Source of the DNA: Bolinopsis microptera
Taxonomy: Eukaryota; Ctenophora; Tentaculata; Lobata; Bolinopsidae
Reading direction: 5' to 3'
DNA length: 64,000 nucleotides
Assembly: GCF_026151205.1 (NCBI RefSeq)
Contig: NC_087080.1
Coordinates: 17,149,337-17,213,336, forward strand
This document shows positions 21,982 to 29,652 of the stretch, piece by piece; within the stretch, counting starts at the first letter, position 1, and every line of letters begins with the position of its first letter. The position numbers and the translations under genes are program-made. The notes under the pieces are model-generated. The model worked only from the letters and a program-made list of their open reading frames with translations, searched no databases and was not told the DNA's origin.

Positions 21982-24213
21982 ATGCAAGACATAACTATTA
22001 CTGAAGACAACCCTCGGTCTACTAGATCGAGAAACAACTCCTCTCCTTCTGACAGAAATATCATCGATTTTACGAAACCTATTACCATCACAACCCCTGG
22101 ACAATACTTGCTCAGTAACCCTGACTCTGGTTGTAGTATTAGTCTCTTCCAGGATGTTTTTCCAAGTCAGCTATGTGATCAGTTCGCTTGTGAAATTGAA
22201 AACACTGGTGCCCTCAAACAGTACACCACAATCCACAAGCAGGCTCAAGTACAGCTCCCACGACTGTCATCTTGGTATGGCCCTGTTGACTACGCATTCT
22301 CAGGAATTGTAATGAAAGCCAACTCTGTGTCAGAATGTCCTCGTCTTATTGCAGCATATCAGCACATGGCGGAAAACATCTTTCAACCCAACAACATCGA
22401 TTGTTCCTCTGATTGCTTTTTGATCAACCAGTATAGGACAGGTCGAGATTCTTGTGGCGAACATAGCGATAATGAGCCAGAGGTTGACCTCTCTAAACCT
22501 GTTGTTACTCTGTCACTCGGTCAACAACGCTGTATGCTCATTAGAGAGGCTAAGAACTCTGGAAATGCCATCACAATCAAACTTGACCAAGGCTCAGTTC
22601 TCGTTATGCATGGTACTGATTTCCAAAAAAAGTACACTCACCAAATACCCAAAGACAATGCAATCACTGCTGCACGCACTTCAGTGACCTATAGGACCTG
22701 CAACTCCAGCTTCCTGCGTACCAGAAACGCTCTATCTACACCTCTTATTGATATGGCCATCACTCCTGTACTCGCGAACCTGTACTCGCGAACTGTACCT
22801 GCCCCCAAGACCCCAGGAGACTCCGCAAGCTCCCAGTCGCTTCAAAACAGACGTAGATCTTCTCTTACACTAACATCACTACAAACCATCATCACTGGAA
22901 GCTCCCCAGTCGGATCTCCTCTGGCCTCAAGCTCTCCCTCCGTGACCAGCAGTAAAACTTCAGTCTCTGATAGTGAGACATTCCCTCTCAGTCTAGAAGC
23001 AATGTTAGAAGCCGTTGATTCATTAAAAGAAAAAATGGTGAAAAGTGAACTTTCTCGTCATGGTAGCTCAAACTCAGGGTCCCTCATTGACTGTAAGAAA
23101 CGACTAAAGAAAGCTGTGAAAGCATGTCACAAACGCCTCAGCTTGCTTCTTCTTGAGCCTCCATCTACCTCAGCTGAGCCTGACTGCGTCACCCACTCCC
23201 TCCAAACCATGGAAAACTCTGTTATTGACCTTCAAGCTAAAATTAGCCTGCAACATACCACCCTGCAAACTCTTGTCTTGTGCTCTGACAACAAATCCAA
23301 TCAAAAAGGTAGCCCCAGCTCCCCTAATTTGTCTAACGAGCTGAATACTGTGGACAAGAGACTTGAAAAGCTTGAGGAAATCATGAGTAGCATCAACTCA
23401 AATCAACAAGACACTGCTACCTCCCTTAAAGCCTTTGAAGAAAATATCACTGCTATTAAAAACGAGGTTGAGGTCTCTAAGGCCTGCCTGCAGTCTCTCC
23501 AGCCCAATGGCCATAAAAATCCCCAAAAGAAAAGGCCCTCGCCTCATCCTGCTCAAAACCAGAACCGTGAAAGCTCAAATAGCACAACTCAGAACCCCCA
23601 TAGAAAAACCAGAAAACAGAGAAAAGTGCTCCTCCTTCATGACTCTCAGATGAACGGATTTATAGCCGAGTCTTTCTCTTCTGGGTTCAAGGTTGAAAAA
23701 AAGAAAGTAGGTTCCTTTACTGACCTGAACGGTAAACACATGAGAGATGTGATCAAAGAACCAGAAGTTGACTGCTACATTCTTCAGCTCGGAGTTAATG
23801 ATTACAGATATAATGACCGTCATGTTAATAAAGCAGTCAAGGATGCAAAAGAAGCCATCGACACACTCCTCTCAAGTTCCAGTGCTAAAATTGTTGTCTC
23901 CCTGCCCACTCCAACTCCTGGCCCAATAAGTGATCTAACAAATCAATTTGTTTCGGAGATCACCCAATTTGTCTCCACTAAAAGAGAGCTTAGTGACTTA
24001 TACCGGCGCCTCTTCACTGTAAACAACACTGGAAACTTCTCCCGAGCCATCTCTGCTGCTGAGTCATCTGAAGACTCTCCTAACCCTCTGAAGGAAGACC
24101 AACTTCATGTCTCAGAGTATGGTCTAAAAAAACTCTGTATGAATATCAAACTTGGCCTATACCGTGCCTTTGGTATGAGATCCTATAGAAAGCAGCCCCC
24201 CACAGAGCGTTAG
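21982..24213 (+). CDS. LINE ORF1: AlkB-like dioxygenase + coiled coil + SGNH hydrolase
   Basis: The open frame begins further up (from about 21730) but its first ATG is at 21982, giving 743 aa. Residues about 40-242 are AlkB-like: N149-x-Y151, the iron ligands H161-x-D163 in GEHSDNEPE, distal H220 in YTHQIP, and R232/R238 in RTSVTYR (the R-x5-R of ALKBH2/3-type enzymes), with LSLGQQRCMLI and GSVLVMHG strands between. Residues about 337-390 and 449-508 are predicted coiled coil. A basic linker leads to an SGNH fold (about 545-735): block I HDS with S555, block III GVND (G604, N606), and D706/H709 in DQLHVSEYG. The family reactions are oxidative removal of alkyl groups from nucleic acid (AlkB) and ester hydrolysis (SGNH). 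ORF1 proteins normally coat element RNA; cleaning alkyl lesions or methyl marks from it is inference. The AlkB part resembles cellular repair enzymes, suggesting capture from a host gene. Confidence 0.85.
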   Translation: MQDITITEDNPRSTRSRNNSSPSDRNIIDFTKPITITTPGQYLLSNPDSGCSISLFQDVFPSQLCDQFACEIENTGALKQYTTIHKQAQVQLPRLSSWYGPVDYAFSGIVMKANSVSECPRLIAAYQHMAENIFQPNNIDCSSDCFLINQYRTGRDSCGEHSDNEPEVDLSKPVVTLSLGQQRCMLIREAKNSGNAITIKLDQGSVLVMHGTDFQKKYTHQIPKDNAITAARTSVTYRTCNSSFLRTRNALSTPLIDMAITPVLANLYSRTVPAPKTPGDSASSQSLQNRRRSSLTLTSLQTIITGSSPVGSPLASSSPSVTSSKTSVSDSETFPLSLEAMLEAVDSLKEKMVKSELSRHGSSNSGSLIDCKKRLKKAVKACHKRLSLLLLEPPSTSAEPDCVTHSLQTMENSVIDLQAKISLQHTTLQTLVLCSDNKSNQKGSPSSPNLSNELNTVDKRLEKLEEIMSSINSNQQDTATSLKAFEENITAIKNEVEVSKACLQSLQPNGHKNPQKKRPSPHPAQNQNRESSNSTTQNPHRKTRKQRKVLLLHDSQMNGFIAESFSSGFKVEKKKVGSFTDLNGKHMRDVIKEPEVDCYILQLGVNDYRYNDRHVNKAVKDAKEAIDTLLSSSSAKIVVSLPTPTPGPISDLTNQFVSEITQFVSTKRELSDLYRRLFTVNNTGNFSRAISAAESSEDSPNPLKEDQLHVSEYGLKKLCMNIKLGLYRAFGMRSYRKQPPTER

Positions 24214-24220
24214 AATAACC

Positions 24221-27200
24221 ATGAAATTCAATAAAAAACAAGCCTCACGAGATCAACTCGCTGTAATGTCCTGGAACATTCAGGACAGCACAGGAGATGG
24301 GTCTAACAAATTTGAAAATAAAGAATTTCTTTCAATCCTCAATCAAGCTAACATTCTGTGTCTCCAAGAAACAAAGAAACAAGTTAAGATTGAAGGATAC
24401 CTTTCTTTTAATAGCAACCGCAAAAATTCTCGCTCAGGAGGGGTCTGCATTCTTGCTGAAAATGATTTAAGAAAAGGTGTTTCTTGTGTGCCTTGTAGCG
24501 AATCTGACGATATTATTGTTGTCAAACTTGACAAAAACTTTTTTAAGCTTGATTTTGACCTATTTTTAGTATGTTACTATATTAGCCCTGCATATTCGTC
24601 CTATGTCAAAAAAAATCCAGACTATACTGCTAATACTTTCTCCGCTCTTGACTCCATCTGTATCAGACTACGTCAAAAGGGAGAGGTTATCATGTGTGGC
24701 GATGCAAATGCAAGAACTGGAAAACTCCCAGACTATATCCTCTCTTGTAATGCACCTGCCATGCATGACATTTACAATGACATTGGACTTGAACATGACA
24801 TCGAAGAACCCAGAAACAACTCTGACCTGACTATATCTGAACCCCACTGCCAACATTTTCTTGACATGGTTATTAATAACCAACTCAAAATTCTTAATGG
24901 CCGTACCCTCGGGGACACCACTGGAAAAATGACCTGTCACAAATACAATGGGAGCAGTGTGGTTGACTATTTCGTAATCACCTCATGGGCAAGGGATCAT
25001 GTAAACTCTCTCCAAGTGAAGGAGTTTACATCATACTCTGACCATTGTCCATTAGTCTTGAAACTTACCACATTTGAACCATTTGTTGCCAACTTCCAGC
25101 TCCCAGACTTTTCTAATTTTCCTTGTGGCTATAAGTGGGACAGCAACACCTCTCACTCACTATTTAAAACAGCCCTTAACTCGCCCGAAATTGTTAGTAA
25201 CCTGGAAAACATTGCAGCAAACGAATTTAGCAGCACCTTGGAGGGCAATCATGAACTGAACGATGCAATTACTAACTGTCTCCACAGTGCTGCTGATATA
25301 GCGTTAAAAGTGAAAAAACCTCCTAAAACTTCCGCCCACAAGAAATGGTTTGACCCACAAATCAACTCCTCGAGGCGAAACCTGAATAGGCTAGCAAACC
25401 GGCTAGGTAGTAAGCACTGCAACAATATTCTCAGACGTGAATATTACAAGCAGCGCAATAAGCACAGTAATCTTGTTAACAGTAAGAAATTATCTTTTCT
25501 TAGGAAGTTAAATGAAGCTATTGAAGAGGGTCATATTCTTGACTGGAAAAAATTTAAAAGGCTTAAACAAGAACATGACACTAGCCCCCTACTAGACAAA
25601 TTCGATCTAGCTAGCTTTCATGATTTCTTTGCATCCCTCTATAAGAAACCAGACCAGGAGCCCGATCCCACTCACCACAATCACAATCATTACCCTGAAC
25701 CACCAGATCTGGATATCCTAAACAAGCTCATATCTGAACCCGAACTAACTTCTGCAATCAAAAAGCTCAAAAAGGGTAAAAGTTGCTCAAATGACTTGAT
25801 CTCAAACGAAATGCTTCAGAGCCTAACTCCGCTTTGTCTCCAAGTCATCCTCAAAACGTTCAACCACTCTCTGGTCTCAGGTTACTATCCATGGCATACC
25901 AGTATTATCACTCCTATCTACAAATCAGGCAACCCCTTCAGCCCAGACAATTACAGAGCAATAGCAGTTGGCAGTTGTATGGGTAAGCTGTTCTCTAGCA
26001 TTTTACTTGAACGTCTGTTATACTTCAAAAAGCTCTACTGTCCTGATCCAAAAGAACAGCTCGGTTTCTCGAAGGGTGCTCAAACTAATGATCACGTTTT
26101 CACCCTTAAGACAGTCATTGATAAATACACTAAAGTTAAAAAAGCTCGTCTCTATGCATGCTTTGTTGATCTAAGAAAGGCCTTTGACACTGTATGTAGG
26201 GACCTTCTTCTGCACAAAATAACATGCCTTGGAATTACCGGTAACTTCTTCAACTGCTTAAGTGATATGTACAAAAACTCAATTGCTCATATAAAAATCT
26301 CCAAACTCTTGTCCCCTAAAATTGATATTGGCAAAGGAACGGAGCAAGGACACCCCCTATCACCAGACCTTTTTAAAATCTATATTAACAACTTGTCATC
26401 TCTTCTGAAATCTGTTGGTGATTATCCAGTTCTTGCTGACGTTCTAATATCACATCTGCTCTGGGCTGACGATCTTGTCCTTCTTGCTCTAAGTCCCAAG
26501 GCCTTGCAAGTCAATATCAACATTCTATCTGACTTCTGTAACTCCATGGGCCTTGAAGTAAATATAAAGAAAACTAAGATTGTCATATTCAGCCCTCCCA
26601 AAAAGAAGCAGTCCCATGAAACATTTACATTGGGAGGTCAGCCCATCCAGCACACCGAAAAGTACTGCTATCTTGGCATAATATTCCACAGAAATGGATC
26701 CTTTACGGCAGCAAATACTGAGCTGAGGGCCAAAGCTCTCCGTGCTCTATATGGCCTTAAAGGCAATATAGTTAAAGATGCCCTCTCTCACCGTGCCCTT
26801 AATATTCTATTTGATTCCTTAATCAAACCAATCCTGCTTTATGGCTGTCAAGTCTTATGCCCCCACTCTAAAACAATGAGATACCTTTCAAAAATAGATG
26901 ACAAAGCCAGCCCCCAGCATACCCTGAAGTACATTGCACAGGACCACTATGAGAAATTCCACCTAAAATTTATCAAGTGGTCTTTGTCCGTCCATTCAAA
27001 AGCATCAAATATAGGTTGCTGGGGCGAAAGTGGGCGCCACCCCCTATTCTTTGAAGCCTGCAAACTTGCAATAGATTACTATAGTCGCCTTGAAAGCACC
27101 GAAAATGAACTACTTTGTGCTGCATTTCACGAGCAGATCATGCTGGGCCTTCCTTGGTATACCAACATCTCAAAGCTTCTCACCAAATACAACTTCCCCC

Positions 27201-27754
27201 ACTCATCTTCATCAAAATCTAAGCTCTCCACCCAAATCAGTCATAATATGAGGGAAGAATTCGTGAATACCTGGAAATCTGCCAAGGCCTCCTCACCAAA
27301 ACTAGAATTCTATAACTTAATTAAACATGATTTTGAACCAGAGGCATACCTACGAATAATCAAAGTACCTGATTTTCGAAAAAGCTTGACAAGGTTTCGT
27401 ATCAGCTGCCACAACCTCTACGTTGAAAGGGGCAGATACGAAACCCCTCTTGTACCAAGAGAAGAACGTTGGTGCACTTACTGCTTTTTCAGTAAAGGGC
27501 TCAAACCTATCGAGGACGAAAGCCATGTATTAATTGACTGTTTGCTTTACTCCTCAGTTAGGGAAAAATTCAACTTTTATCCCCAAAACATCACTGACCT
27601 AGCCGGTCTGCTCTCCAACAAAAATCTAGATCCTACCAAATTTACTGCCACAGCAAGAGCAATCCATTCAATTCTCTCTGTGAACGAACAATATACAGCC
27701 TATTATAAGAGCCCAGATTTCCACTCAAATACTGGCAAGTGCATAATGCTCTAG
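24221..27754 (+). CDS. LINE ORF2: APE endonuclease - reverse transcriptase
   Basis: The protein has 1177 aa; ATG at 24221, 7 nt after the ORF1 stop, suggests re-initiation by ribosomes leaving ORF1. The N-terminal endonuclease (about 1-280) shows N19 in SWNI, E50 in LQET, D161/N163 in GDANA and D274/H275 in SDHCPL. The reverse transcriptase (about 500-800) shows NYRAIAVGS, FVDLRKAFD (D650) and the catalytic WADDLVLL (D750, D751), with the EQGHPLSP palm motif. A C-terminal zinc knuckle is C1085-x2-C1088-x13-H1102-x4-C1107. All catalytic residues are present. It nicks the target and reverse-transcribes the element RNA from the nick. Confidence 0.95.
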   Translation: MKFNKKQASRDQLAVMSWNIQDSTGDGSNKFENKEFLSILNQANILCLQETKKQVKIEGYLSFNSNRKNSRSGGVCILAENDLRKGVSCVPCSESDDIIVVKLDKNFFKLDFDLFLVCYYISPAYSSYVKKNPDYTANTFSALDSICIRLRQKGEVIMCGDANARTGKLPDYILSCNAPAMHDIYNDIGLEHDIEEPRNNSDLTISEPHCQHFLDMVINNQLKILNGRTLGDTTGKMTCHKYNGSSVVDYFVITSWARDHVNSLQVKEFTSYSDHCPLVLKLTTFEPFVANFQLPDFSNFPCGYKWDSNTSHSLFKTALNSPEIVSNLENIAANEFSSTLEGNHELNDAITNCLHSAADIALKVKKPPKTSAHKKWFDPQINSSRRNLNRLANRLGSKHCNNILRREYYKQRNKHSNLVNSKKLSFLRKLNEAIEEGHILDWKKFKRLKQEHDTSPLLDKFDLASFHDFFASLYKKPDQEPDPTHHNHNHYPEPPDLDILNKLISEPELTSAIKKLKKGKSCSNDLISNEMLQSLTPLCLQVILKTFNHSLVSGYYPWHTSIITPIYKSGNPFSPDNYRAIAVGSCMGKLFSSILLERLLYFKKLYCPDPKEQLGFSKGAQTNDHVFTLKTVIDKYTKVKKARLYACFVDLRKAFDTVCRDLLLHKITCLGITGNFFNCLSDMYKNSIAHIKISKLLSPKIDIGKGTEQGHPLSPDLFKIYINNLSSLLKSVGDYPVLADVLISHLLWADDLVLLALSPKALQVNINILSDFCNSMGLEVNIKKTKIVIFSPPKKKQSHETFTLGGQPIQHTEKYCYLGIIFHRNGSFTAANTELRAKALRALYGLKGNIVKDALSHRALNILFDSLIKPILLYGCQVLCPHSKTMRYLSKIDDKASPQHTLKYIAQDHYEKFHLKFIKWSLSVHSKASNIGCWGESGRHPLFFEACKLAIDYYSRLESTENELLCAAFHEQIMLGLPWYTNISKLLTKYNFPHSSSSKSKLSTQISHNMREEFVNTWKSAKASSPKLEFYNLIKHDFEPEAYLRIIKVPDFRKSLTRFRISCHNLYVERGRYETPLVPREERWCTYCFFSKGLKPIEDESHVLIDCLLYSSVREKFNFYPQNITDLAGLLSNKNLDPTKFTATARAIHSILSVNEQYTAYYKSPDFHSNTGKCIML

Positions 27755-27923
27755 GAACTCAAAATAAACTCATGAACCATACAAATTTGATTTACTTAAA
27801 GAAAATAGCATTATATTATAACATTTCTATTTTATCCCTACACATTTGTAAATGATTAGAAGTGTGTAACTTAAATTATTTCAGAATTATAACTATTGTG
27901 AACTCAATAAAATAATTATCACT

Positions 27924-27957
27924 TTTGTATCCTTGTATCCTTGTATCCTTGTATCCT
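27924..27957 (+). repeat. Octamer tail of the LINE (TATCCTTG)n
   Basis: About four head-to-tail copies of TATCCTTG directly end the 3' UTR, after AATAAAATAATTATCAC. Short microsatellite-like 3' ends of this kind are typical of CR1-group elements and mark the priming end. Confidence 0.8.
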
Positions 27958-28749
27958 AATGCAGCGATTTCATTGGACGCGAACGAGAGCAATTGTTGGC
28001 GACGTTTGACTACACATGGCAGTGTTTGATCGAAAACTTGGTTTCAGATCCCCCTTTGGATGTAAAATAAAACTTGGTGTACGAGGCATATGCGCATAAA
28101 ATTAAAATGCATCGCGCGCCGTAGAAACTAAAAATCTTTAGTTAATTTGCGCGTCTTAGAGGGTTCAGTTTATACTACAGGCTATAATTATAAACATAAT
28201 AGCCTGAGGTCCCCAGGTAAGTGTTATGGTTTATAAATTTTATTTGTTTCCTTGAATTAGTTGTTGTTTTCTTAATATTTGGACTAAAAGTTTTTAAACC
28301 AATGTTTATAATGGTTTGGCTCAGCGCGCGCTAATTTGCAGCACTTGCTCTCGGGCCACATTTCGAGAAGAAAGCGGCGCGCGCTACTTCCAATAAATTG
28401 AAACGAATAACATCCGTTAAAAAGGTTTTTTAACACTCAAATTTTTACTATCAGTTTTTAGTTTGATAGTATGTTCAATGTTTATTGTGTGGTAATCCCA
28501 GCAAACCCTACCGGCTGGTGTATATCTCCAAAAGTAAAATAAATAGAACCTTCCGGTTTTCAACAAAATTTCCGTCTCGCAAATTTAAAGTTAGCTCCCC
28601 AGGAGCCAAATTTGGAACAACTTTGTAGCGCGATGCGTTACTGTGCCGCGCCGCGCACTCAATAAGGCTTCTCACAGCGACATCGGCGAAATGCGCTACT
28701 GTGCCGCGCCGAGCTGCCATAAATTGACATCGTCAATTAAGAACAACTT
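27958..28749. other. Intergenic repeat mosaic right of the LINE
   Basis: It starts with the inverted partner of 20930-21075 (to about 28110). A single GCCTGAGGTCCCCAGG end occurs near 28203, and GC-rich patches with GCGCGC words near 28320-28390 and 28625-28730. No gene was recognised. Confidence 0.5.
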
Positions 28750-28847
28750 TGTCATACGTTGTATGACCCGCCGCGCACGAAGTGCGCGGCTCCCCCTGTA
28801 TCGTCAGGACCATAGTGAAACGACCGTGGGGGTCGCAACGTGATACA
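28750..28847. mobile_element. 98-bp miniature element, copy 1 (10-bp target duplication)
   Basis: It begins TGTCATACGTTG and ends CAACGTGATACA, imperfect terminal inverts. Both sides carry AGAACAACTT (28740-28749 and 28848-28857). A hairpin GCCGCGCACGAAGTGCGCGGC-type core lies inside. Target duplications of 9-11 bp are known for Mutator-like elements; the assignment is tentative. Confidence 0.75.
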
Positions 28848-28932
28848 AGAACAACTTGGATTCTGAATTAAACCGAAAAGTTTGGTTTTGAGCTAAATAA
28901 AAGATCACAGCTTTTAAATTTTGCAAAGTCAT

Positions 28933-29652
28933 GTTTACCTGGGGACCTCAGGCTATCATGTTCATAAATAGAGATTCGACGGAATGACAAGCTGAGCGTG
29001 GCCTAGTAAAAGCGGCCCAGTAAAAGCTTGTCATACGTTGTATGACCCGCCGCGCACGAAGTGCGCGGCTCCCCCTGTATCGTCAGGACGATAGTGAAAC
29101 GACCGTGGACGATAGTGAAACGACCGTGGGGGTCGCAACGTGATACAAGTAAAAGCTGACTAGATTTTTATGTTTGAAATTTTGGACAGTTAATATATGT
29201 AATATTTTAAGTATTGTCTCTACTAGTTGAAATCTTAGTCCGAAATTTAAATTACTTGTATATTGTACAAAAAAGTCGATTGTATCACCAAAAATTTGCA
29301 AAAAATCTTTATTTCTTGTTATTTTCTGATTTACTACGCACTACGGCTTTTTGATTTAAAACGGCTATTTGAGGATAAAAATCATTCTTACGGCTTGTTT
29401 GAAATAATTTTGTACTGGGCTACCAAGTTCGCAAAGATACCTACCCAACCAAGACTTTAGGAGGCAAGGGTGGGTTTGTAAACTTAATGGTCTGCACTCT
29501 TCGATCTTTTATCACCTGGATTCTTTTTGACATGTTTTTGTAATGGGTATATACTTACTGGGCCTCGCTCAGCCTGTCATTCCGCCGAATCTCTATTCGG
29601 TTTATGTTTTTATGTTTGTTTATGAACATAATAGCCTGAGGTCCCCAGGTAA
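28933..29652. mobile_element. 720-bp inverted-repeat element hosting miniature copy 2
   Basis: The left arm starts TTTACCTGGGGACCTCAGG and goes on with AGATTCGACGGAATGACA; the right arm mirrors it (TGTCATTCCGCCGAATCT, then CCTGAGGTCCCCAGGTAA). If TA is the target, the element is CCTGGGG...CCCCAGG flanked by TA, as in Tc1/mariner-type elements. No transposase ORF is present. Related ends occur near 28203, 29917-29955 and 40770-40860. Confidence 0.6.
29029..29147. mobile_element. 119-bp miniature element, copy 2 (10-bp target duplication)
   Basis: Same family as 28750-28847, flanked by AGTAAAAGCT (29019-29028 and 29148-29157). It is 21 bp longer because GACGATAGTGAAACGACCGTG-like sequence is doubled inside. 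It sits within the 720-bp element, so it is younger than that element. Confidence 0.75.

Larger units (their letters stand above)
21513..27957 (+). mobile_element. CR1/L2-like non-LTR retrotransposon with AlkB-SGNH ORF1
   Basis: Two long, uninterrupted ORFs 7 nt apart are followed by about 160 bp of 3' UTR and a tail of about four TATCCTTG octamers ending at about 27957. Octamer tails, an SGNH-type ORF1 and an APE/RT ORF2 together fit the CR1/L2 group. No poly(A) tail or clear target duplication is seen, as is usual for CR1. The 5' end is uncertain; the start given is an estimate just past the inverted repeat. Both reading frames are intact, so the copy is young and may be active. Confidence 0.85.
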
